DNA of 64,000 nucleotides. Source: Nocardioides terrae (GTDB lineage: Bacteria; Actinomycetota; Actinomycetes; Propionibacteriales; Nocardioidaceae). The position numbers were made by a program, and so were the translations under genes. Under the pieces are notes generated by a model that was not told the origin of the DNA, did no database searches, and was given only the letters and a program-made list of their open reading frames with translations. The stretch spans positions 62,001 to 126,000 of the forward strand of contig NZ_FOLB01000009.1 in NCBI RefSeq assembly GCF_900112345.1, in the 5' to 3' direction. Shown here piece by piece: positions 35,270 to 44,475 of this stretch; within the stretch, counting starts at the first letter, position 1, and every line of letters starts with the position of its first letter.

Positions 35270-38200
35270 CTAGGAGACGGCGTCGCTGATCGGCGTGATC
35301 CAGGACTGGTGCGTCGTCGGGTTCTTGGTGATCGCGAGGAGCTCGTCCATGTGCGGCTCCAGGCCGGTCACCTTGTCGAGCGGGACGCCGATGATGAGCT
35401 GGAAGCCGAGGCCCCTCCACGCCCGCACCGCCCGCCCGGCGAACTCCGAGTCGGCCTTGACGAAGCCCTCGTCGAGGAAGACCGGGGCGAACCGCGGGCG
35501 CGACCGCATCTCGTCGCCGAGCCGGAACCGCAGCGCCGAGCCGACGATGAAGGCGACCAGCTCCTGCGACTCGCCGCCCGACTTCTCGCCGAGGGTCCGG
35601 TAGGTCGCGCGCAGCTCGCCGGAGAGGTGGTCGTAGCGCTCGGCGCTGATCTCCACGTGGCGGCGTACGTCGAGCAGCCGGTCGCGGTCGCTGAGCCCGT
35701 CGAGCGCGTGCTCCGGCCGGCGCAGCTGCTGCATGAAGCGGCTCAGCTGCGTGAAGCGTGCCTCCATGCCCGCCTCGTCGAGCTCTTGCGTGGTGCCCGC
35801 GGACAGCGTGCGCAGATCCTTCATGAAGACCTGGACATGGGCCGGGGCGAGCCGCCGCAGCCGGATGCGCAGCCGGTCGCCCGCGGCGCCGAACTCGAGC
35901 CGGCGCAGGATCGCGTTGATCGGCTCGAGCCGGTCCTCGATCTCCTCGATGCTCGCCGCCATCGCCCCGAGCAACGGGACGAGGTCCTGGCCGCTCCACT
36001 CGGTGAGGCGGCGGCGCCACTCGCTGCGCCGCTCGGCCAGACCGGTCGCGCGGATCTCGCCGAGGATGCGGGCGAAGTCGGGGTAGCTCTCGACCGTGGC
36101 GCCCAGGTTCGGCGAGTCCCACCGGAGCTTGTAGGCCCGGAAGATCGTCGTGAGATCGTCGTCGACGCGCCGCAGCTCGGCCTGCGCGTCGGTGACCGCC
36201 TGCCGCAGGCGTTCGTCCAGCCGCTGCGAGTTGGCGTGGAACCGGTCGAGGTCGTCCGGGTCGTCCGGCGCCGTCGCGGCCGCGAGCTCGGCCGCGAGGC
36301 TCGCCTCGTGCTCGGCCGTGAGGACGACGCGTCCGCTGCCCTCCATCTCCTCGACCCGGTCGTTGACGATGTCCTCGGAGTCGACCAGCTCGGCATGCTC
36401 GTCCGCGAGCCGCTTCTGCTCCTGCTCCAGGCCGAAGCGCAGCTTGCGGGCGTCCTCCAGCCGGGTCTCCAGCTCGACGATCTGGCGCTCGAGCACGGCC
36501 AGCTGGTCGTCGGCGGAGAGGAGCTCGGTCCGCCGTGCCTCGATCTCGGCGATCCGCCGGTCGCTGCCGGCGACGTCGAGGTCGTCGAAGCGGGCGACCG
36601 CGACGGCGTCGTACGACGCCCGGCGCCGGCCCAGGACGGAGAGCTCGGCGTCGAGATCAGCGATGTCGGCATCGAGCGTGGTCAGCTTCTGCTCGAGGCC
36701 GGCCAGCTCGGTGTCGATCTCGCCGATGGCCTCCTCGTTGGAGAAGCCGATGATGCTGCGCTGGTCGTTGCGCCCGTGCGAGCCGCGCCGCCCGTTGCGG
36801 GTCTGGCCCGCCTCGGTCACCCGCAGCCCCGGCCCGACGAGCTCGTCGGGCGTGGACACGCAGAGGGCGTTGCGGGCCGGCTCGGCGACGTGGGTCTGCA
36901 CCCAGCCGGAGAAGCGCGACTCCTTGAAGAGCAGCTTGCCGGCGACGCGGTCCGGATCGGCGGGGCCGGGGGCGGGCAGGTCGAGCTCGACACCCTCGAA
37001 GGTGATCCGGCCGCGCAGGCGGACCCCGTCGATGCGTCGGGAGAACTCCTCGAGCCGGTCCAGCGGGACCAGCATGACCCGGGCGGAGCCGCCGAGGACC
37101 GTCTCGACGGCCGTCCGCCAGCGCGACTCCTCGGGCTTGACGTCGACGAGCTCGGCCACGAACGGCAGCTCCTCGGCGTCGAGGCCGCTGGCCCGCGCGA
37201 GCTCCGCGCGCAGCTCGTGGAGCGCGACCGGCACCCGGCCGGCCCGGCTCTCCAGCGACGCGCGCTCCCGGGTGAGCTCGCTGCGGCGCTCCTGCAGCGG
37301 GTAGCGCCGGCCGACGGTCACGTCACGCGCCGACGTCAGCTCGCGCTGCCGGGCCTCGTGGCCGGCCAGCCATTCGCGCGCCGACGCCTGGAGGAGCGCG
37401 AACTCGTCCGCCGACTCCAGGCCCGACGCGTCCCAACCGCCCTCGGGGTCGGTCACGTCGAGGATCGGCAGCAGCCGCTCCTGCAGCTCGGCGCGCCGCG
37501 CGACCCGGGCCGCGCGGGCGATCTGCTCCTGCTCGAGCGTCGCCGCGAGCGACTGCAGCGTGGAACCACCGGCGTCGCGGTGGGCCGCCTTCGCCACCTC
37601 GAGATCACGCTGGAGCGCTGCCTCTGCGGCCGTCGCGGCGGTCAGCGCCTCGGCGGTGGCGGCCCGGCCCGTCCGGTTGCGCGCGCCGGCCGCCTCGAGC
37701 AGGCGCTGGTGGGTCTTGAGCAGCCACAGCCGCAGCGGGGTGTCACCGGCGAGGGTCACGCCGTAGGCGTCGAGCTCGGCCGAGCGCGCCTCCGCGGCCA
37801 CCCTCCGCTCGTGCAGCCCGGTGATCGGCTCGAGGAGCTGCAGCTTCTGCTCCTCGGTCCGCATGGCCGAGTAGGCCGAGTCGAGGTCGTCGAAGTGCTC
37901 GATGGCGCGGTCGGCGGCGGCGTAGGTCGAGGGCCGCTCGAGCACCATCTCCTTGTAGAGCTCGTCGACGCTGCGCACCTGGTTGCCGGCCTGGATGCGG
38001 GCGAGCAGCCGCAGCGCCTTGGACCCGTCGCCGTTGGCGCCGATGCCGAGCCGCGCGTGAAGGACGGCGGCGAACTCGGCGTACGTCTTGTGCACGCGGA
38101 TGCCGGGGAAGAGCTTCTTGAGGGTGTTGGCGTGGAAGCGCTCGGCGACGGCGACCTCGAGCGACTCCAGCGACAGGGCGCCCTCGAGCGAGGCGAGCTG

Positions 38201-38779
38201 CATCTGCACCTCGCCGGAGCGGGTGGCGCGGCGCGGGACGTAGTAGGTCCGCAGGGCGGTGAAGCGGCGGCCCTGGTCGTTGACGAAGGTCATCGCCACG
38301 GCGCCCCAGGTGTCGGCGCCCCTGCCGCGCAGGAGCTTCTCGACCGGGCGGCCGGTGCGTGGGTCGTCGATGACGTCGACGGCGCCGCGCAGGTAGGAGA
38401 GCAGGTTGCGCTGGCCGGCGCTGCGCGCGCGACCGGCCACGGCGTCGTTGGAGGCGCCGTTGAACTTGGTGTCCGACGGCATCATCAGTGCGGTGTAGGC
38501 GTCGAGGATCGTCGACTTCCCGACCCCCGAGGCGCCCGAGATCATCGTGGAGTCGCCGTGCAGCGGCACCCGGGTGAGCCCGACGAAGCCACCCCAGTTG
38601 ACGAGCTGGAGGAGCTCGGCCCGCCACTGCACGGTGTCGTCGGCCGGCGTGGCGACGCTCGCCCGGTCGAAGAGGCCCTCGTTGGCGGTGCCCTCGTCGA
38701 AGTCGGGGTCGACGTTGACGCCACCGAGTCCGCCGAGTCCGCCGAGTCCGGCCGTGGCGTCGAGGGCGTCGGTCGTCAC
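35270..38779 (-). CDS. jetC: JetC/MksB-like SMC ATPase
   Basis: A 1169-residue SMC-type ATPase of the MukB/JetC group. The Walker A motif GASGVGKS (residues 82-89) lies in ISGASGVGKSTILDAYTALM. Long coiled-coil arms (roughly 300-560 and 690-960) flank a hinge region. The C-terminal head has the signature GEKSGGESQELVAF (about 1063) and Walker B FAPVFLDEGF (about 1097). In Wadjet systems this subunit extrudes DNA loops. The first 50 residues are glycine/acidic and low in complexity. The start is GTG at 38779, overlapping the jetB-like stop. It is the last gene of the operon; no JetD gene follows. Confidence 0.88.
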   Translation of the reverse strand: MTTDALDATAGLGGLGGLGGVNVDPDFDEGTANEGLFDRASVATPADDTVQWRAELLQLVNWGGFVGLTRVPLHGDSTMISGASGVGKSTILDAYTALMMPSDTKFNGASNDAVAGRARSAGQRNLLSYLRGAVDVIDDPRTGRPVEKLLRGRGADTWGAVAMTFVNDQGRRFTALRTYYVPRRATRSGEVQMQLASLEGALSLESLEVAVAERFHANTLKKLFPGIRVHKTYAEFAAVLHARLGIGANGDGSKALRLLARIQAGNQVRSVDELYKEMVLERPSTYAAADRAIEHFDDLDSAYSAMRTEEQKLQLLEPITGLHERRVAAEARSAELDAYGVTLAGDTPLRLWLLKTHQRLLEAAGARNRTGRAATAEALTAATAAEAALQRDLEVAKAAHRDAGGSTLQSLAATLEQEQIARAARVARRAELQERLLPILDVTDPEGGWDASGLESADEFALLQASAREWLAGHEARQRELTSARDVTVGRRYPLQERRSELTRERASLESRAGRVPVALHELRAELARASGLDAEELPFVAELVDVKPEESRWRTAVETVLGGSARVMLVPLDRLEEFSRRIDGVRLRGRITFEGVELDLPAPGPADPDRVAGKLLFKESRFSGWVQTHVAEPARNALCVSTPDELVGPGLRVTEAGQTRNGRRGSHGRNDQRSIIGFSNEEAIGEIDTELAGLEQKLTTLDADIADLDAELSVLGRRRASYDAVAVARFDDLDVAGSDRRIAEIEARRTELLSADDQLAVLERQIVELETRLEDARKLRFGLEQEQKRLADEHAELVDSEDIVNDRVEEMEGSGRVVLTAEHEASLAAELAAATAPDDPDDLDRFHANSQRLDERLRQAVTDAQAELRRVDDDLTTIFRAYKLRWDSPNLGATVESYPDFARILGEIRATGLAERRSEWRRRLTEWSGQDLVPLLGAMAASIEEIEDRLEPINAILRRLEFGAAGDRLRIRLRRLAPAHVQVFMKDLRTLSAGTTQELDEAGMEARFTQLSRFMQQLRRPEHALDGLSDRDRLLDVRRHVEISAERYDHLSGELRATYRTLGEKSGGESQELVAFIVGSALRFRLGDEMRSRPRFAPVFLDEGFVKADSEFAGRAVRAWRGLGFQLIIGVPLDKVTGLEPHMDELLAITKNPTTHQSWITPISDAVS
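38723..38749. repeat. three tandem 9-bp copies within the JetC-like N-terminus
   Basis: Three near-perfect copies of (a/g)ccgagtcc encode LGGLGGLGG at about residues 12-20 of the SMC protein. The copies are in frame, so copy-number change would alter only the length of a flexible N-terminus. Confidence 0.7.
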
Positions 38780-39522
38780 TGCTCGGTCTCCTGCTCGTCG
38801 AAGAGCTCGGCGTCGACCTCGTCGGCCCGGTCCTCGGCCTCGCTCCCGTTGGCCCGGCGCAGCGCCTCGAGCAGCTCGGTGAGCAGCTCGAGCGGCAGCA
38901 GCGGCTCGACCGCCTCGCTGACCTCGAAGCGGTCCTCGTGCGAGCCGGGGATGAGCAGGCCCGCCTTGGCCAGGGAGGTGATGGCGTTGCGCGCGCGCTT
39001 CTCGTCACCGGCTTCGTCGGTGGCGTGGGGCGGGCGGAAGGTCGCGACGTGGTCGACCAGGTCGTCGCGGTCGACCAGGACCCGGCCGTCGCCGGCCGCC
39101 GCGCCCGCGCGCAGGCGGTCGCGCAGGTGGACGAGCAGGATGGTCTCCTCGCGGCTCCACGCGGCGTCGTAGAGCAGCGTCGGGAACCGGTCGCCGGCCT
39201 CCCCCTTCGCCTGCCGCTTCCAGGCGACCTCGCGGCCGTGGTCGACGGCGAGCTCGAGGAAGAGGTCGTTGAGCCGTGACTCGATGACGCGCGTGTGCTC
39301 GACCAGGACCTGCCAGTCGCGCGGGTGCGTGCGCGCGCTGATGAAGCGCTGCTTGAGCAGCATCACGAGGCAACGGCGCTGAGCGAAGTCGAGCCCGCCC
39401 TCGTCGCCCTCCCACAGCGAGACCGACGAGCCGTCGGCCAGGTCGGCCTCGAAGTCACCCATCGCCTCCACGGACACCGACTCCTGCGCCCAGTCGACCG
39501 CGCTGTCGTCGTCGAGGGTCAT
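38776..39522 (-). CDS. jetB: JetB/MksE-like DUF4194 protein
   Basis: A 248-residue DUF4194 protein, equivalent to the kite subunit MksE/JetB that joins the kleisin. An acidic N-terminus is followed by the domain FAQRRCLVMLLKQRFISARTHPRDWQVLVEHTRVIESRLNDLFLELAVDHGREVAWKRQ. A C-terminal winged-helix part contains AITSLAKAGLLIP. ATG and GTG overlaps of four bases on both sides bind the three genes into one translational unit. Confidence 0.85.
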   Translation of the reverse strand: MTLDDDSAVDWAQESVSVEAMGDFEADLADGSSVSLWEGDEGGLDFAQRRCLVMLLKQRFISARTHPRDWQVLVEHTRVIESRLNDLFLELAVDHGREVAWKRQAKGEAGDRFPTLLYDAAWSREETILLVHLRDRLRAGAAAGDGRVLVDRDDLVDHVATFRPPHATDEAGDEKRARNAITSLAKAGLLIPGSHEDRFEVSEAVEPLLPLELLTELLEALRRANGSEAEDRADEVDAELFDEQETEQ

Positions 39523-41024
39523 CGGCTCTTCTCCAGGTCGGTGTCGCGGGCAGGGGCAGGGTCGTGGTCGGGCAGCGGCAGTCGCGGGACGTCGAAAGTA
39601 CGACGACTGCCGTCGGGTCTCAGCGCGGCGTAGGCCTCGACGTCGTCCTCGACGTCCCAGCCGCGGTCGGCCGCGAGGTGCAGCAGCCCGAAGATCTCCA
39701 CGGGGCGGCGCAGCGACGGCTCGAGGGTCTCGAAGAGCTCGCCGAGCGACGAGGCCGGGTCGGTGCTGGCCAGCGCCGCCTCCAACCGCTGGCGCAACGA
39801 GGGCAGCTGCGGGCCGCCCTGCGCGATGAGGTCAGCGAGCGCGAGCCCGGGCGACTCCGAGCCGTCGGCCACGGCGATCCGCTCGGGGAGGACGTCGTCG
39901 GCGGGGTCGTAGAACCGCTCCCGCAGGTGCTCGACCGACGCGCGGGGCGGGAGGAGCGGCACGTCGTGGCTGGCGCGAGGGCCGGTCCGCGCCACCCACG
40001 ACATCAGCTCCGACTCGACCTCGCGCAGGGTCTGCGCCAGCTCGCGGTCGCGGGCGGCGTCGTGGGAGACGATGTAGTCCTTCAGCGTCGCGGTCACCTT
40101 CGAGCGCTGCGCGAGCACCCGGTCGAGCCCGTCACGGACCAGCTTGACCGTCCCGCGGAGCTCGGCGCGGTCGGCCTCGCCGAGGATCCGGTCGGAGACC
40201 GGGTGCTCGAGGAGCGCGGTCAGGTCCTCGCGCAGCCGGGTGACGAGCGCGTCGTCCCGCAGCAGCGCGAAGGCGCCCTCGAAGGCGCGCCCCTCCTGGG
40301 TGGAGGTCATCAGCGCGTCGGCCCGGGCGAGGTATTCGTCGATGACCTGTCCGGCCGGGCGGTCCTCGGCGCGGAACGCCCCGAGGATCTCGCCGCGGAT
40401 CTGCGCGAACCGCTCCTCGACGCGGGCGAAGTCGGCCGGCAGCGCCGAGATCAGGGAGAGGAGCTCGGTGAAGCCCTCGGCCATGTAGTCGTCGGTGGCG
40501 CTCACCATCTCGGCCCCGTCGACCAGGCGGTCGCGCTCGGCCTGCAGCCGCGCGATCTCGGCGTTGAGGATCGTCACCCGGGCACCGCGGTCGGGGTTCG
40601 CCTCGGAGTTGAAGCGGCGGACGGTGCCGAGGATCGTGGCGATCCGGTGCTCGCTGAGGGTCGCCCGGTCGCGGGAGAGGTTCTTGACCAGCTCGAGCGC
40701 CTGCTGGGCGTGGGAGGTGAGCGAGTAGACCTCCTGGTCGCGCTCATCGAGCGAGCGGACCAGCCACTGACCGCGCATCCAGCGCTGGCACAGCTCCTTG
40801 CCGGTGCCGTGGGGCACCTCCGACTCCCCGGCCAGCCGGATCTCGGCGAGGTGCTCCTCCACCTGCGTGTGCAGGCGCGCGGTCGGGATCGGCCGGTTGT
40901 TGCGGCCGAACGCCGCCCGGAAGACGCTGATGACGACGGGCGCCTGGCGCTGGTGCAGCAGCGTCAGCGTCGGCTGGGCGAAGGCGCCCTTGACGCGCGC
41001 CAGCTCGCCGGCGATCTCGCTCAT
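39519..41024 (-). CDS. jetA: JetA/MksF-like DUF3375 kleisin
   Basis: A 501-residue DUF3375 protein, the kleisin subunit MksF/JetA. The N-terminal winged helix contains RVKGAFAQPTLTLLHQRQAPVVISVFRAAFG, the conserved middle has LVRSLDERDQEVYSLTSHAQQALELV, and a long helical region follows. The ATG at 41024 is chosen because GGGGAGA precedes it; an upstream in-frame start has no ribosome site. It is the first gene of the operon; the 135 bases before it show no clear promoter elements. Confidence 0.85.
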   Translation of the reverse strand: MSEIAGELARVKGAFAQPTLTLLHQRQAPVVISVFRAAFGRNNRPIPTARLHTQVEEHLAEIRLAGESEVPHGTGKELCQRWMRGQWLVRSLDERDQEVYSLTSHAQQALELVKNLSRDRATLSEHRIATILGTVRRFNSEANPDRGARVTILNAEIARLQAERDRLVDGAEMVSATDDYMAEGFTELLSLISALPADFARVEERFAQIRGEILGAFRAEDRPAGQVIDEYLARADALMTSTQEGRAFEGAFALLRDDALVTRLREDLTALLEHPVSDRILGEADRAELRGTVKLVRDGLDRVLAQRSKVTATLKDYIVSHDAARDRELAQTLREVESELMSWVARTGPRASHDVPLLPPRASVEHLRERFYDPADDVLPERIAVADGSESPGLALADLIAQGGPQLPSLRQRLEAALASTDPASSLGELFETLEPSLRRPVEIFGLLHLAADRGWDVEDDVEAYAALRPDGSRRTFDVPRLPLPDHDPAPARDTDLEKSR

Positions 41025-41159
41025 CGTCTCCCCGCTCGCTCGTCCCCCACCGGTGCGAGGAGACAGCATCCCAGACGGGGCCGACACCGCCCGATCGACC
41101 CCGCCCCGCTGCTGCCAGAAGGTCATCGCGACCTTGTGGCCGACACCCTGGGACAGGTC

Positions 41160-43577
41160 TCAGCCGGGCACGACCTCGGCACTTGCCTGGCGGCGGTCGG
41201 CCGCGGTCACCCGGTGCACCTCGCCGGTCAGCCGGACCACCGCGCGGTCGACCCGCGAGCCGGTGACCGGCGCCGCCGCCGCGTCGGCTGCCGCGGCGCT
41301 GTCGGCGATGCCCTCGGCGACGGCCGTGGCGACCTTCTCGCCGGCGGACGCGGCGACCCAGACCTCGACGTCGCCCGGCTCCACCACGCGGTCGAGGGCA
41401 CGGTCGGCGAAGGCGAGCCGCGTGGTGGGGACGCTGAAGCACACCACCGCCGACTCCCCCGGGCCGAGCGTCACCCGCTGGTAGGCCAGCAGCTGCGACA
41501 CCGGGCGCACGACCGAGGCGACCAGGTCGCGGGCGTAGAGCTGGACCACGTCGGTGCCCGCCACGGGGCCGACGTTGCTCACCCGGACACTGACGTCGAA
41601 CGAGCCGTCGGTCGGCGCCTCCGCATCCGCCGTCAGCTGGCTGTAGGCGAAGGAGGTGTAGGACAGGCCGAAGCCGAACGGCCGCACCGGCGTCGGGTCG
41701 GTCGAGGTCACCTCGGAGGGACCGCCGAGCAGCGGCTGCAGGTAGGTGTACGGCTGGGCGCCGGCACCGCGGGGCAGGCTCACCGGCAGGCGGCCGGACG
41801 GGTTGACCGCCCCGGTCAGGACGTCGGCCAGCGCCGCGCCACCCTCCTCGCCCGGGAAGAACGCCTGCAGTACGGCGGCGGGCAGCCCCGCGTTGGAGCC
41901 GGACCCGTCCAGGGCCCAGCCGGCGGCGTACGGCCGGCCGGTGACGAGCAACAGCACGACCGGCGTACCCGTGGCGACGACCGCCTCCACGAGCTCGCGC
42001 TGCACGCCGGGCAGCTCGAGCGAGTCCGCGTCGTTGCCCTCGCCCACGGTGCCCCGGCCGAAGAGGCCGGCCTGGTCGCCCATCACGAGGATCGCCACGT
42101 CGGTGCCCTCGGCGGCGGAGACGGCGGCCGGGAAGCCGCTGCGGTCGTCGCCCTCGACGGCGCAGCCCTCGACGACCGTGAGCTCGGTCTCCGGCAGCCG
42201 ACTGCGCAGCGCCTCCGCGACGGTCGGCACCTCGAAGCCGAGCGGGACGTCCGGCTGGTGGGCGAGGACGTGGTTGGCGAAGGAGTAGCAGCCCATCAGC
42301 GCCTCGGAACGGTCGGCGTTGGGACCGATCACCGCGACCCGCGCCGGCACACCGCCACCGGTGCGCAGCGGCAGCACGCCGTCGTTGGCGAGGAGCACGA
42401 CCGACTCGGTCGCGAGCCGGCGAGCGATCTCGCGATGCCGCGGCGAGTCGAGGTCGATCACCGCCGGCGGCTCGCCGAGCCGCTCCGCGAAGTCGGGGTC
42501 GAGCAGGCCGAGCTCCTCCTTCTGCGACAGCGCGCGCAGCACGGCCCGGTCGACGAGCGCCTCCTCGACCTCACCGGAGCGGATCAGCTCGGCGAGCGGC
42601 TCGAGGTAGGCGTCGCCGCTCGGCAGCTCGACGTCGACGCCGGCCCGGAGGGCGAGCGCCGCGGCGTGGCCGCGGTCGGCCGCGACGGCCTGCATGACCG
42701 CGAGGAAGGCGACGCCGAAGTAGTCGGCGACCACGACGCCGTCGAAGCCCCACTTCTCCCGGAGCAGCCCGGTGAGGTGCTCGTCGGAGGCGTGCTGGGG
42801 GACGCCGTCGACGTCGTTGTAGGCCGCCATCACCGAGCGCGCGCCGCCGTCGAGGATGGCCATCTCGAACGGCGGCAGGAAGACGTCGGCGACCTCGCGC
42901 GGCCCCGCCGACACGGGGGCGTGGTTGCGGCCCGCTCGCGAGCCCGAGTAGGCGACGAAGTGCTTGAGCGTCGCGTGGACGCCGGCGGCCTGCAGGCCCT
43001 TGACGTACGACGTCCCGATGGTGCCGACCAGGTAGGGGTCCTCGCCGATCGCCTCCTCGGTGCGTCCCCAGCGCGCGTCGCGGATGACGTCGAGCACGGG
43101 CGCCAGGCCCTGGTGGATGCCGAGGGCGTGCATGTCCGAGCCGATCAGCTCGGCCATCTCCTCGACGAGGGTGGGGTCGAACGTCGCGCCCCAGGCCAAC
43201 GGCGTCGGGAAGGTCGCGGCCTGCCAGGCCGCGAGGCCGGTGAGGCACTCCTCGTGCACGAGGGCCGGGATGCCCAGCCGCGTCTCGGTCACGAGTCGAC
43301 GCTGCTCGGCCCACAGCCACGCCGCGCGCTCGGCCGGGTCGACCGGTCGGGTGCCGTAGACGCGGGCATAGTGCCCGATGCCGTGCTCGGTGATCTCGGA
43401 GAGCTGGGTGCCCTCGCGCGAGTTGTTCATCTCGCCGGCCATGGGCGCCACGACCTCACCGCCGTGGTCGAGCCAGTAGCCGACGATCTGCGCCAGCTTC
43501 TCCTCGAGCGACATGCGCGCGTGGAGGTCGCGCACCCTCTCCGAGACGCGAGGAGGGGCAGGCAGGGATCCGGTCAC
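41160..43577 (-). CDS. glycoside hydrolase family 3 (beta-glucosidase-like)
   Basis: An 805-residue GH3 enzyme. The N-terminal barrel carries APVLDVIRDARWGRTEEAIGEDP, HATLKHFVAYSGS and the nucleophile Asp285 in VVVADYFGV (ADY instead of the common SDW). The second domain has VVLLANDGVLPL and VAVIGPNAD, and a C-terminal fibronectin-III-like domain follows (FDVSVRVSNVGPVAGTDVVQLY). There is no signal peptide, so it probably works on imported oligosaccharides in the cytosol. The start is GTG at 43577, with AGAGAG upstream. It is the last gene of a sugar-uptake operon whose substrate is probably a beta-linked oligosaccharide; the exact sugar is unknown. Confidence 0.9.
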   Translation of the reverse strand: MTGSLPAPPRVSERVRDLHARMSLEEKLAQIVGYWLDHGGEVVAPMAGEMNNSREGTQLSEITEHGIGHYARVYGTRPVDPAERAAWLWAEQRRLVTETRLGIPALVHEECLTGLAAWQAATFPTPLAWGATFDPTLVEEMAELIGSDMHALGIHQGLAPVLDVIRDARWGRTEEAIGEDPYLVGTIGTSYVKGLQAAGVHATLKHFVAYSGSRAGRNHAPVSAGPREVADVFLPPFEMAILDGGARSVMAAYNDVDGVPQHASDEHLTGLLREKWGFDGVVVADYFGVAFLAVMQAVAADRGHAAALALRAGVDVELPSGDAYLEPLAELIRSGEVEEALVDRAVLRALSQKEELGLLDPDFAERLGEPPAVIDLDSPRHREIARRLATESVVLLANDGVLPLRTGGGVPARVAVIGPNADRSEALMGCYSFANHVLAHQPDVPLGFEVPTVAEALRSRLPETELTVVEGCAVEGDDRSGFPAAVSAAEGTDVAILVMGDQAGLFGRGTVGEGNDADSLELPGVQRELVEAVVATGTPVVLLLVTGRPYAAGWALDGSGSNAGLPAAVLQAFFPGEEGGAALADVLTGAVNPSGRLPVSLPRGAGAQPYTYLQPLLGGPSEVTSTDPTPVRPFGFGLSYTSFAYSQLTADAEAPTDGSFDVSVRVSNVGPVAGTDVVQLYARDLVASVVRPVSQLLAYQRVTLGPGESAVVCFSVPTTRLAFADRALDRVVEPGDVEVWVAASAGEKVATAVAEGIADSAAAADAAAAPVTGSRVDRAVVRLTGEVHRVTAADRRQASAEVVPG

Positions 43578-43608
43578 GTGTGCGACTCTCTTCTCGAAAT
43601 ACTGGGGC

Positions 43609-44475
43609 TCAGCCCTTGACCGCACCCTGCAGACCGCTGACGATGCGGCGCTGCAGCGCGAGGAAGAGGATCAGAGCGGGGATCATCGCGATGGTGGTGA
43701 ACGCGAGCACGCCGGCGGTGTCGGAGGAGTGCTCGGTGGAGAAGTCCGCGACGCCGAGCGGCAGGGTCCGCATGTCGTCCTGCAGCAGCAGCAGCGGCAG
43801 CAGGTAGGCGTTCCACGAGCCGACGAAGGCGAGCACGCCGACGGTGATCAGGCCCGGCGTCGTGAGCGGCAGGATGATCCGCCAGAACAGGCCGACGCGC
43901 GAGGAGCCGTCGATCATCGCGGCCTCCTCCAGCTCCTTGGGCAGCGCCATGAGGAACGGCCGCAGGATGACCACCGTCATCGGCAGCGCGAAGGCCGCCT
44001 GGGGCAGGGCGACGCCCCACCACGAGTTCCCCAGGCTCAGGTCGCGGGTGACGATGATGAACAGCGGGATGATGGCGACGGCGGCCGGGAACAGCAGCCC
44101 CAGCACGAACACCAGGAACAGCGGCTCGCGGCCCTTGAACTCGTAGCGCGCCAGCGGGTAGGCCGCCATCACCCCGAAGAGCACGGTGACGGCGGTGGTG
44201 ATCGCCGCGATGACCGTCGAGTTCAGGGCGTAGCGCCAGAACGACGACGTGGTCAGCACGTGCTTGTAGTTGCCGAACACCCACGGGTCGGGCAGCCCGG
44301 CGGGCTTGTCGGCCAGCTGGGCGTTGGTCCGGAAGCCGCCCATGGCGCCGTAGATGACCGGGCCGACGGTGATCGCGACGACGATCAGCGCGATCAGGTA
44401 GACCAGCGGGCTTCCCCCGCCGAACGTGCTTCCGCGTCCGCGCCGCTTGGGCGCACCGAGAGAGGCGTCGCTCAT
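43609..44475 (-). CDS. sugar ABC transporter permease (MalG/CebG-like)
   Basis: A 288-residue CUT1-type permease with about six membrane segments. The coupling-loop motif is EAAMIDGSSRVGLFWRIILPLTTPGLI. It forms the second permease of the transporter, after a 4-base overlap with the upstream permease. No ATPase gene is present in the operon, so a shared MsiK-type ATPase elsewhere is expected. Confidence 0.92.
   Translation of the reverse strand: MSDASLGAPKRRGRGSTFGGGSPLVYLIALIVVAITVGPVIYGAMGGFRTNAQLADKPAGLPDPWVFGNYKHVLTTSSFWRYALNSTVIAAITTAVTVLFGVMAAYPLARYEFKGREPLFLVFVLGLLFPAAVAIIPLFIIVTRDLSLGNSWWGVALPQAAFALPMTVVILRPFLMALPKELEEAAMIDGSSRVGLFWRIILPLTTPGLITVGVLAFVGSWNAYLLPLLLLQDDMRTLPLGVADFSTEHSSDTAGVLAFTTIAMIPALILFLALQRRIVSGLQGAVKG

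Noticed and set aside
35309..39172. Open frame of 1287 codons on the plus strand
   Set aside because: Shadow of the SMC ATPase gene on the other strand, with repetitive low-complexity composition and no domain.
39564..43619. Open frame of 1351 codons on the plus strand
   Set aside because: Covers the JetA-like and GH3 genes in antisense; no plausible protein features.
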